A DNA stretch of 61,308 bases. It comes from Chara braunii. Lineage: Eukaryota; Streptophyta; Charophyceae; Charales; Characeae. A program made the translations under genes and the position numbers. Below the pieces are notes generated by a model. It searched no databases. It was not told where the DNA came from and saw only the letters and a program-made list of their open reading frames with translations. Location: NCBI GenBank assembly GCA_003427395.1, contig BFEA01000062.1:2307274-2368581 (forward strand). Reading direction: 5' to 3'. Within the stretch, counting starts at the first letter, position 1; the number at the start of each line of letters is the position of its first letter. Below, piece after piece: positions 35,647-45,636 of this stretch.

Positions 35647-36487
35647 AGGTTCCTGCTGGCCTGCGGATCCAAACCTCGCTCGCACTGTTCCTTGCACACT
35701 CGTCGAGTCCGGACCTCAGCGAACCTCGGATCCGTGATAATGCGAAGTCCGCCGGGATCCGGACTTCTCCTGCACGGTTCCTCGCACAGACGTCAAGTTC
35801 GCACCCCGACGACTTCGCTTGTCTCATTGTGCGGGTTCAGAACGCGGGTTTTCCAGCGCCAGGGGGTTGGCACAACTTTGTATTCGAAAAAATGTGAAGT
35901 CCGCCGGTTGTTTCTCTCCCCTGCGGTATCGCCAAGTTTGGATCCCGACGAACACCAGGTTCCCCTCTGCCCTCCCGTGGGTCCGGACCTGGTGTGCCCG
36001 GTTTCCCGCACTCAACCCATGCCAAACCCACGCCCAAACCCTCCTGTGAATCCGGACCTCGCGTGGCAAGTTCGGACCCCGGCGAACTTCGCGTCGCGCA
36101 TGGTGTGGGTTTTGACTGTGTCCTTTCTCACGAACGGGTGTTTGCCACAACTTTTGTTTCGCAAAAATGCGAAGTCCGCCGGGATCCGTACTTCTCATGC
36201 CAAGGTTCCTCGTCCCATCGTCGGGTTCGCCTGCTGTGCATCTCCCGCGCAATTTCGCCAAGTTCGGATCCCGACGAATTTGAGCTCTCTTCCCTTCGCG
36301 ATGCATATGGCAGGAGATGTTCCCGCTGGGCCGTGGATCCGAACCTGCCCTGCACGGTTCCTCAGACAATCGTCAATTTCGGATCCCGGCGGACTTCGGA
36401 TTCTATAAAATGCGGAGTCCGCTGAGATCCGAACTTCTTGTGCACGGTTCGTCGGAAAACCGTCAAGTTCGGACCCCGGCGTACTTC
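35647..36487. repeat. Motif-dense block with a ~670-bp internal duplication
   Basis: Ten motif copies. The triplet at 35704, 35744 and 35794 has the same 40- and 50-bp spacing as that at 36374, 36414 and 36464, offset by 670 bp, and both share tgcacggttc between members. No protein is supported here. Confidence 0.8.
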
Positions 36488-36728
36488 ACCTTTCGGGTGG
36501 TGCGAATCGCGAGACATGACGCGTTTACGAGTGTCTCCGTGCTCGTGTGTGTCGTCAGGCATGTGCGCGTGGTGTGCAGGTTGCGTGATGGAGGGGACCT
36601 TCTCGACACCACGGGTCTTCGAGTCGATCTTCTCGACACCACAGGAAATGAGTGCCGAGACGCACATTCGCTTAGCAGAACCTTTTCGTCCTTGTGCGAA
36701 ATCCGTGCGGCATTTCAATGGTGTGACA

Positions 36729-37595
36729 ATGATCCACAGAGCGACCGCAGAGGACTTCGACGAGGACCCATGGATGACCGTCGTCCCGTGCATGGACGCG
36801 CATCTTGACGACTGGGGCGAGGGCGATTGGGACAATATGGAGAGTCGCTGCCCTTGGGCAAGCCATTAGAAGTTCGCAAATATGTTGGAGTTCGGGGACC
36901 TCATCCCACTGCCTGATGCCGTCCTCGGACATAAGTTCTTGAACCATATGCGCAGAGCACTAAGCTGCATTAGCCGCTATTTCAGTCGCGTCGAGTGCCA
37001 CAACGTCAAGTCGTCGCCACGAACTTGGGGGCGCTCACTGAAACAAGAGTTGGTGGATTGCGCTCGTCGCTGCTTGTTCCTGGACCAGTACCCGCTCCGT
37101 GGCCCCGGGATTTCTCCACGAGCTGTGTCGTACTGCTATGTGCGGTTGACTGTGTCCGGATCTGATTTCGACAGAGTTCTGTGTGTCGCTGCTTCGAACA
37201 AGAGCAGGAAACTCGTCGATGCAGTTGTGCTCGTGTCGCGCAACGAGGTCGTGATTGAAGGGTCCAAATTCATGTCGATGCGTGGGCCTGAACGTGTGGA
37301 TGGGTGGCCAGATTTGGTGATAGCAGGTCAGGTTTGAAACTACTCGTTGTGGCATGATGTTGAGGAGAAAGCGGCTGACCTACGGGATTGCATAGGAAAC
37401 TCCTTGGCACGACCGGGGGTGTTTGTTAGGATGAAATACATGTCCGTTTTTTCGGAGAGTGCATCGGTCGACGAACCGCAGACCCGCGTATACGGATTGT
37501 CACTAAATGCTTTGTATGGCTTCGGTTCACGACGTCGTCCCGGGGGATCCCCAAATGTCGCCGCATCCGAACCGGTCTTTAGTCCTTCTGTTTGA
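36729..37595 (+). pseudogene. Second copy of the unknown exon (A-plus)
   Basis: One frame with two stops: TAG at 36867-36869 and TGA at 37335-37337. It aligns end to end with the exon at 22549-23412: DEDPWMTVVP, SRCPW, LKQELVDCA, RGPGISPRAVSYCYVRL, SGSDFDRVLCVAASN, LVDAVVL, WHDVEEK, VRMKYMSVFSES and NALYGFGS. Where the minus copy reads ..YKFAS.., this copy has the TAG. I do not recognise the family. The upstream DUF7869-like partner of the minus copy is absent here; the motif array lies in its place. The start at 36729 is the first ATG before the similarity; the true exon edge is unknown. Confidence 0.65.
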
Positions 37596-38989
37596 GGGAA
37601 AAGAACGGCGAGGGACGAGATGCGGTTGTGCTTCCTAAAATGTCAGATTTGTAGGACTGCAGAGAAGTATGAGACTCCGCGGTTGCTGGTACACGCTGCA
37701 CCGCGCGCTTGTCGTGCAAATCCCTGGTCGTCGTTCGGTTCAGTGACTGACGAAAGTCCTGTTGGACGTCCGTCTTTAACGCCGTCTCCTTCCATGTCGT
37801 GCCCCGACGAAGTTCGGATCTCGGCGAACTTCGCGTTCTGGCCTCTTTCGTCCACCATCAACATGTGCCAAACAGTTGGTCACTGTCGTTGTGAGATGCC
37901 AAAAGCACTCTTAGAGATCCCCGTCGCAAGGTCGCGCGAGCTTCACGTTTCCTGAAACCCGTTGGCGATCCCGGTTGGCGGGCCCTCTTGTTGGAAATCC
38001 CGTTGACACCTTGCTAGGAGCCCAACTTTCTGTCTGTCTCTCTCGAAGCCTCCTGAGGTTCGGATCCCGGTGAACTTCCTGTGGCGCCTGTGTATTGAAC
38101 GGGCGCTGGTCTTGATGATCCCCCGTGGATTGCGGCACGAGTCAACCCTGATCCACAACTGCCCCTCCAGGGACTCATGCAATGTTGTCGCGGCTGCTGC
38201 GTTCGAACTTGGCTTCATCCAATGCCAAGCTGCGCATATCAGAAGAAGTTCGGATTTCGGCGAACTTGTCCTTCTCAACCGGCCTTTTGTGTTAGTGCGG
38301 CCTTTCCGGATCGTGGTTTAGTCCACGGACCGTGTGTCTCTGACGCCGTCTCTGCCTGTCGCATCGTCCTGAAGTTCGGATCCCGACGAGCTTCACGTTT
38401 CGGAGGGTGCGTTGGTTTGTCTTCGGACAGACACGTCCTGGGGTTCGCACAACCCGCCTGGCGAGGTGGAGAACCCGTCTCCGACTTCTGGTTTCGATCA
38501 AATGCTGTAACAGTTGCGGAGTGTGTTCGCTCTTGCACGGTTCTGAAACGCTGGCTGCGTGGGCTGGCTCTCTCTCTCTCTTTTGCACCCCATCTTTTAG
38601 TACGGATCTCGGCGAACTTCGCATCCTAAACTGTCCGGGTTCCGAGTGCAAAAAGGAAGACACTGCCCCATCCAACGTGAGCTTTGTGCATCACCTCCCG
38701 TCCATTCCCGATCCGGTCGACATCCGTCTTCCGAGAACACCGACGCGGTTGTCGCCCGGCTGCATGAAGCGTGTGCCATTGTAAAGAATGATATCGTTGC
38801 AGATAAGAGGTTATTGCTGGTCTTCGCATTCGAAGTTCGCCGGGATCCGAACTTCGAGGTCCTCGGATGGCGTCATGTGACCGATGTGTTGAGGGCAAGG
38901 TGTGCCTCCTGTGTTTTTCGCCTGCGTTGTACTTTGACTGCGATTTGACGCTCACTGGTATTTTATTTGTTTTCCGTTATCGTCCGCAG
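37596..38989. other. Motif-bearing spacer before the ParB-like gene
   Basis: Carries six copies of the 24-bp motif and no supported gene. It ends in a good splice acceptor, a T-rich tract then cgtccgcag at 38981-38989, six bases before an ATG at 38995. An upstream non-coding or coding exon should therefore exist, but I could not place its donor. Confidence 0.55.
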
Positions 38990-38994
38990 ACAAT

Positions 38995-41250
38995 ATGTCT
39001 TCGTCCAAGGGCGAAGGGGAGCCTGCAGCGACCTCCGGGATGGGATCTGGGAAAGATTCTACAAAACGGTCGTCTACGACCTCGAGGACGTGGTCCGACC
39101 ACGCTAGGTCGAAATGGTTCGTCGACTGGTGCTGTAGGGATGCATCAAACCCAGTGCAACAGCCGTGTGGTCCTGTGATCTTCGTCGAAGCCAACAAGCG
39201 GCGTAGGGTGCTGGGGGCTGTCTTGCGGTGGGAGAATGCGAAAGGCAATCGTCGACGGTTCTACATGAAAAATGTCTACGGTGCGAAGGGGAATATTGTC
39301 GCCGGTGCCAAGGGGGCGATTCTGGACATGTGTCTGTTCGAGGGTTTCGGAGCGGGTGTTGCGAACACCCCGTTCTGCAACAACCTCCGGCGGCACGGCG
39401 GGTTTGTTTTGGGTCGGGAGTTGTTTGACTTGTTGGAGGGCAAGGACATCGCCCTCGACATCCCTTGCGAAGTCAGCCCCGACTTGGAACTGTCAATGCC
39501 TTTGCAGCCGTGCGGCGGTTGTGAGTCGAGCGGGGCAGCGAGGGAGGGGGGGGATCTGGGTTCCGGGGAGGCTACACATGTGCAGCGGGAGGATGCCAGA
39601 GGTCAGTTTGACGACAACGAAGATGAGGCGACACCACGTCCGCCGTTTTTGCCGTCGAGGGAAAGAGACATGTCCGTGCTGTCCATACCCGGGGTCCGGC
39701 AACAGACCGCAGCGGATCCCGGAGAAGAGGGATTCCTGTGTGGGTCTGACTTGGAGCCCGCCGAGGGCCATGGCGCGGAAGGCGAGGCCGTGGGCGGGGA
39801 GGGAGCGCAGGGCACTCCCCAAAAAAGGAGGGGAGAATGTCAAGAAGAGTTGGTGGGCTCTTCGAAGAAACAGAAGACCAAGACCCCGAGGACTGCGGGA
39901 GAGAAATGGAAGGGGAGGGGGGTGGAAGAGGGCCACCCGGGTAGCAAACGTCCAGCTTCGAAACATAAACAACCTGAGTCGGGACCTTCTACACCATGGC
40001 CTGCCATCGACGTGGACGCCGGGTACTTCCTGGAGTACAGGACAAGGCGGGAGTTTGAGATCAGCCCGGCTCAGATCGTCGACATAAGGGAGTGGGAGGA
40101 TCTTTACAACCAGTGGTCGCTAGATCCGGTCCTCGTGGAAACGATAAGGGAAGCAATGTGGTCTGCGTTCGAAAATAAAGAACAGACGTACGAGTTGCCG
40201 GTCTTCAAGCTCGCACCACTGAGGCTTCAAAAACCAACTCATGGGATCAAGGCACAACGTCAAAAGCCGGAGGAGTGGAAGGATGAGCTGGCGGGAGAAT
40301 ACTACTACTACTCGGTGTGCGCGCAGCACAACGCAGCTGCAGCTTGGTCGCTGCTCGGCAGCGAGGTGGCCAAGAAGTACAATTTCGAGCGGTGGCCGGC
40401 ACGGATGGTGTACTTTTCCGACGATGACTTCGAAGGGTATTTTCTTGTTAGTTCACAGGACAACAAAAAGGACCTCAAGGCACCTCCCAGATAGTTGAAA
40501 CTTTCTATGAAAGACATTCGATGGCAGTGGAAGCATGATGGCTGCCCAAGAGCTATGATGGGGAACCCTAGCGGGAAACAACTTTAGGTCCGGGATTGGC
40601 GTAAGTTTTGTACAACGGCGCTCCATAAGGCGCCTCAAAACAGCTTGTGGCTTCCCGCGGATCAAAAGGAAGAGGAAGCCATTAAAAAGCAAAATGTTGC
40701 CCTGCGTTCTTACTTACCTATGGCGATGGCCGGGGAAAATGTCTGGAAACTGGCCGTGGAATTTTTCGAAAAATGGGAGACGGACAGATTGCTGAGCCAT
40801 GACGGGGCGAAGTGGATCGTCAAAAAGAAGAAGGTCAAAAACGTAAAGCCAAGGGTCGCCTACATCCACAGTGACAAATTGGGCAGAACGGAGGTAGTGT
40901 ACAACGTCCCCGTGGACCCGCCGAACAAAAAGGGCAAAAAGGAGAAAAAGGAGGGCGATGGACTCGTGCAAGTGCCAGACCCGGACGCGCATTGTTGGAA
41001 AACAATGGAATCACTCACGGATAATGAGAAGTGTCGCATTCTGAAAAAGGTGCTTGCTTGCGAGGTCGTTTGGGTCCAGGCCGGCTCTCCGTCGTTGGCG
41101 AAGTTGGGAAAGCTCAGCGTGCAGGACATGGTGCAGCTGGTGAAGTGCGACCACGTGCTGGTCTGGTTGTGGAACTACTACCAATTCAAGCACGAGAAGA
41201 GGTCAGACGCGGACTGGATCCAAAGGTACCCTTTAACTGAGATCGAGGTC
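38995..41250 (+). pseudogene. N-terminal segment with ParB-like domain
   Basis: Residues 1-165 hold a compact unknown region (SKWFVDWCCRDAS, NTPFCNNLRRHGGFVLGREL). Residues 165-340 are low-complexity, charged and probably nuclear (KKQKTKTPR, KRPASKHK). From about 355 come ISPAQIVDIREWEDL, LDPVLVETIREAMW and, at about 439-450, YSVCAQHNAAAAW, followed by RMVYFSDDDFEGYFLVSS. The last two fit the GxHR/GQHN-AA loop and strand of ParB-like (sulfiredoxin-fold) domains; here the Gly of the loop is Cys-Ala. After the TAG at 40492 the same frame continues through DIRWQWKHDGCPRAMMGNP and a charged region to about 41250. No ParB helix-turn-helix is seen. Nuclease, CTPase or pure scaffold roles are all possible. 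Confidence 0.55.
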
Positions 41251-43633
41251 TGCCGTGTTCAAGAAGTTTGAAGGTCAGGGATTGGATGACGAGTTGTGGG
41301 ATAACAGCAGGAAACACGTTTCCGACTCGGCGCTGTTCAAGGACTGCCCGCCGTAAATGGGTTGCGACCAGGACAACTCGATTGAGGTGACGGAGAAGTT
41401 GGCGGGCCACAAGAAGTTGTCCGTCGACTGGAGAAACAAGGTTCTCTCTGTGTTGAATGGAAGCAGACTGAAGAGCCGGGAAGTCGCACTTGCCGAAGGC
41501 GTCATTCACATTAAATGGAAAGACACGGGGGACGTGACATCCATCGCGCCGTTCGCCAACGACCCTTTAGAGGCGGACATCAGGGGCGCAAAGCTGAAGG
41601 AGGCAGTGACTGCCACAAAGAGCCACACGTTCGTCCTCGATCTGTGCGAGCTGGTTGACCTTAAACTGTGGAAGCCCCAAGCGTGGGAGACTTTGAATTC
41701 CTATCTTCAGACGTGGTGTCCCTCGCATTGGACTCTCGTTGTTTTCGTGCCGCGGCAGCACAACCTGTCATTTCTCGCCAGCATGCACCATCTTTCTTTC
41801 GTCAAGCTGTTGGAAGGGAAGTGGGTGCGGAGAGTGCAGCAAAAAAAAAGCTTCCCCGTTGGGAACAATTTGTACACGGAGGAAGACTGCATGTATATCC
41901 TCTTCAAGGAAGACGATCTGCGCGTCAACACGTCCGTGGTCTACGAGGGAAACCTGCCCAGGGGTGCCGCTGTTGCGGTGCGATTGCCTCAGAGGGTCAC
42001 CCAGACGGATGTGTCCAAGATTCCTTTCACGCCTTGCGACTGGTCGCTGGTGGCGCCTGAACGACAGGGCAACGTCTACGGGGATATGGAACGCAATCCG
42101 ACACAATTCGTCGGTCTTCTTGATTTTCTTGGCAAGAAGGGGGAGGTTGTCGTGTTTCTTGAGAAACCGCACGCGCAAAGCGTCTGGGAGCTTCTGAAGG
42201 CCGGCCGGCACGTTGTCGCAATGGAAGGGAACTCCGACCTCTTGCAATTCACGATGCAGGTGGTGAAAAGCGAGGTCAATTCGGGTGGGCACAATTGTGA
42301 GTTCATAGTCGTGAGGCCAACACGGGATAAGGTGTGGAGCAACAAGACGGATATGTGTTTCAAGTTGAGCGAGAGGAAGAGGAACAAGATATACGATTTC
42401 TTGTTCCTTCAAACGCGTCCGAGGAGGGACACTGACGGTGAGTACATCAGCCGGAAGGAACACGTGTTGGCACTGCTCGACAACTACCACTTCGCCTCCC
42501 GCATGAACGCGAAGACGTTTATCGAAAGACTGCAGTCGCTGTACTTCGTGGAGTCCGAGGAGCAGTTGAAGTTAGCCTGTTACACTTCCCTGATCTCCAC
42601 TGACGACGAGGAAGCCATAGGTGTAGAGTTTGTCGCCAACACAAAGGAGGAGGAGAGCGACACGGAGAGCATCGACCTGCAGTACGACCCGCCTCCGGCG
42701 GACCACGGCCGAGGGTCCTCGTCGACCGGTCCATCACCAAGCGCTGCAGCCCTCGTGTCACCCTTGGCCAAACCGGCGCCGGGCACCACGCCGATGTAGT
42801 TGCTGGAGAGACTTAGAGCTCTGGCCGCCCCCCCCCCCGCTTTGCGTCCCGGGTCCGTCGTCCCGCCCAATCATCCGTCTTGGAAGGATGACAACATCCA
42901 GTTCTTGCATGAACCGCAACGTCATGCACCTGAGCTCGACTGGGGCCATGACATGGTTTGGCATCCGGGAGTCATCCAGCCAGCGATACGAAATGGCGAG
43001 TGGGTCATGGCCGTGGCAATCTCGGGCGCGGGATGGGTGTCATTCCCACGCGAGTCGAAGTCCAACTTCTTGCACCTCGCGAGGATTTCGGTCCTCCAGA
43101 AAGTGAAGGTCGAAAATGACACTTTAGCACCCGGCGACCTGTCCCTCATTTCCACTGCCGGTCGACTGTTCGACGAGCTTCAGGACAAGTGCTGGTTGGA
43201 ATTGACGGAGGACTACTACGAGCTCGACACGAGTCCGTCGAAGGGCATGGTGGACTGGAAAGTGCCCCCTCCCAGTGGGCCGGACGGTGGTTCCGGGGGG
43301 GGGTCACCTAGAAGCGGAGGGGATGGGGGTGGCGACGCAGGGGGTGGCAAAGGAATCCCGCCTATGGGGGAGAGAGGGTTTCGCCGTCGACCGGACTGGC
43401 GGGTTTCGCCGTCGACCGGACTCCGTCGACAGGGGAGGCAGCGCCGGGGTGGCGGGTTTCGCCGTCGATCGGACTCCGTCGACAGGCACCCGACCCGAGC
43501 ATACGACACACTCCGCCGACCCCCCGACTTTGTCCGTGGGCTCAGCGAGGGACACGTTGGCAGCCTTGGTTGCTTTAGGCAGTCGCTCGGCCGAAAAGCC
43601 GGAGTCCGCCGGGATCCGAACTACGTCGGGTGA
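41251..43633 (+). pseudogene. Central segment with methyltransferase-like region
   Basis: Frame from FKKFEGQGLDDELW through a TAA at 41354, a 480-codon open stretch 41357-42799, a TAG, and 42800-43633. At about 42085-42230 the order MERNPTQFVGLLDFLG, GEVVVFLEKP, VWELLKAGRHVVAMEGN resembles the SAM-binding end of an N6-adenine DNA methyltransferase (A..GR.VVA.E). The expected DPPY site would fall near DWSLVAPERQ, so if homologous the enzyme is dead. After the TAG, HPSWKDDNIQFLHEPQRH and HDMVWHPGVIQP are well-formed but unrecognised. The tail is Gly- and Arg-rich. The methyltransferase link is a pattern impression only. Confidence 0.5.
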
Positions 43634-44649
43634 GGAGCCGCCAGAGCGGTCCGGAATGCGAAGCTGCTCGGGGTCGGGGGATCCAAGCAAGGATCGAGAA
43701 ATTCGCAGCATTGCGGTGCGGGACGGAGACGTTGGAAAGGTGTCGCCTGAGCGGGAGCGACGGCTGCAAGGATTGCAGTGGGAGGCTGCAAGTGCAGGGT
43801 CCGGCGACACGGAGACCACGAAGTCTGCCGAGATCCGAACTTCTTCGGGCGGGGTTTGTCGGCCAGGGATTGTCGTGCCGTTGAGAGGGGCAGCGTGCAC
43901 GGGGACGGAAGGGCGGTCCTCGAGATTCAGCACGGGTACCACGGAAGGGGACGAGTTTCGTGGGAGGGAAGTAGGGGAGAAAATGGAGGAACAGAAGGGA
44001 GCGTAAGAAGGGGAGGAAGAAGGGGAAGAAAAGGTGGAAGGGGAGGAAGCGGGAGAAATGGAGCTAATTGATTTGTTTGAAGGAAGGGAGGGTGTCGGGT
44101 CTGGAGAAAACGAAGTGGAACACAGTGAGGACGATGCCGGATCTGGAGAGTCGTCTGACGAGTTCGGACAACTGTACGGAGAGCATCACGAGGATGATGT
44201 CGACGACGATGCCACGACAATAGAGATGGAGACACAAGTGATCAGCAGCCTTTTCGCAGAGCCTGAAGATTATGCGGTCCGGCCACTGACGTCTGCTGTC
44301 GACTTGCAACAGCGGTTCGACGAGGCTTCCGTCGCTATCAGCCCATCTGAAAAAAGTCGACGTATAACCATCGACGAAGTTATCGACGGTATCCTAGGCG
44401 ACCACAACGTGTCTGCCCGTCCGTCCGCAACTGCCAACATCGCATCTCCCGTGGCAGCTGCACTCGTTTCATCGCCGCCGAAGTCTCTGGTGCTGCCGGC
44501 CACCCTTGCCGCCGAAGGGGAAGGCGAGTTCGGTGGAGGACAACATGTGACGTCCCAAAAAAAATCGAGGTTCGGCGGTCAAGCTCTCGACGTGCTCGCT
44601 TTGCCTGCGCCAAATTCACCATCGAAGGAGCGGAGAGAGAAACAGACTG
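43520..44649 (+). pseudogene. Acidic linker segment
   Basis: Frame of the 44034-44660 reading, continuous upstream across a TAA at 44004-44006. It contains the peptides ESAGIRTTSG and KSAEIRTSSG, each encoded by a copy of the 24-bp motif inside the reading frame. Then come acidic repeats (EHSEDDAGSGESSDEF, HHEDDVDDDATT) and SRRITIDEVIDGILGDHN. The exon ends at 44649 at a good donor. The region looks disordered and no enzyme motif is seen. Confidence 0.55.
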
Positions 44650-45636
44650 GTAAGCCGTGAAGAACGCCTGCGCATCCGGATGTCGCCGGATTACAGTCCG
44701 CGTTGTACACACGACGACTGTCCACACTGTCTGTACATACGGGAAGTTTCGGATGTCGGCATGCTACAGCCAGCAGCCCTTCGTACTCCAGCTCGTCGGC
44801 CTATCTGTGACTCGCCCGGGTTGCTAGTCGAGGGCGGCGAAAACTTCGTCCAAAACCTTACACTCCATCCAACGAAGGATCTGCCCCGGCTGAGGAAGTG
44901 GCCAAGGTGCTAAGAAAGTGGCTAAGTAGATGGACTGACAGTTTTCCCTTCTCGGAAATAGTGCCGGTTTTAGTCCGCCGGGATCCGAACTTCCTTTGTC
45001 GATGCGTGATGTGGTCAGTCTCAGTGGCGCTCGTGTGTTGAAAAGTCCGCCGCAGTCCGAACTTCGGGGATTGCTGGCCTCCGGCTTCTGTGATTTGTTG
45101 TGGTTTTCCTTTGCGAAGTGCGGGGGTGATAAGCTCGAATGTTGCAGTCATTTTGTTTTCTAGTCGCACAACCGCATCTGGGTGCACATGACCACGAGAG
45201 ATCAGGGTCCTGTGGTCGGAGAGGTCCTGCTTGACTCTAGGCCAAGGTGCTAAGAAAGTGGCCAAGTAGATGGACTGACAGTTTTCCCTTCTCGGGAATA
45301 GTGCCGGTTTTAGTCCGCCGGGATCTGAACTTCCTTTGTCGATGCGTGATGTGGTCAGTCTCAGTGGGGCTGGTGTATTGAAAAGTCCGCCGCAGTCCGA
45401 ACTTCGGGGATTGCTGGCCTCCGGCTTCTGTGAGTTGTGGTGGTTTTCCTTTGCGAAGTGCGGGGGTGATAAGCTCGGATGTTGGAGTCGTTTTGTTTTC
45501 CAGTCGCACAACCGCACCTGGGTGCAAATGACCACGCGAGATCAGGGTCCTGTGGTCGGAGAGGTCCTGCTTGACTGTTGCGNCTGTACGAATGTATGGT
45601 TCTCATTTTCCGTTTTGTCTTTCTTCTGTTGTACAG
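44650..45636 (+). other. Intron of the ParB-like/Ulp1 gene
   Basis: Starts actg/gtaagccgtg and ends in a T-rich tract with ttctgttgtacag. Both borders split a codon after its first base, and joining gives T-G-V-V-S-S in frame with the Ulp1 exon. The intron contains a 340-bp tandem duplication and four copies of the 24-bp motif. Confidence 0.7.
44901..45580. repeat. 340-bp direct duplication
   Basis: 44901-45240 and 45241-45580 are adjacent copies at roughly 95% identity, each with two 24-bp motif copies at the same places. A single N at 45583 sits three bases past the second copy, so an unmerged haplotype or scaffold join is a real alternative to a biological duplication. Confidence 0.95.

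Larger units (their letters stand above)
26783..45405. repeat. 24-bp quasi-palindrome, 39 copies seen by eye
   Basis: Each copy has an 8-nt arm GAAGTTCG (or GAAGTCCG), an 8-nt core GATCCCGG, and an 8-nt arm CGAACTTC (or CGGACTTC). The core gives direction, and both directions occur. Starts: 26783, 27546, 27840, 28540, 28801, 29526, 29965, 30206, 30411, 30533, 35109, 35198, 35280, 35370, 35452, 35542, 35623, 35704, 35744, 35794, 35933, 36067, 36171, 36259, 36374, 36414, 36464, 37808, 38055, 38245, 38371, 38597, 38832, 43601, 43820, 44970, 45042, 45310, 45382. The copy at 38832 has perfect arms. None was seen at 31-35 kb or inside 39.0-43.5 kb. The function is unknown. Confidence 0.9.

Noticed and set aside
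35109-36487. CRISPR-like array because of evenly spaced palindromic repeats
   Set aside because: The intervals are themselves repeated, directions alternate, repeats vary, no cas genes are present and the DNA is eukaryotic.
41768-42490. 240-codon antisense frame in the polyprotein gene
   Set aside because: It is a shadow of the plus-strand frame, which has the recognisable protein sequence.
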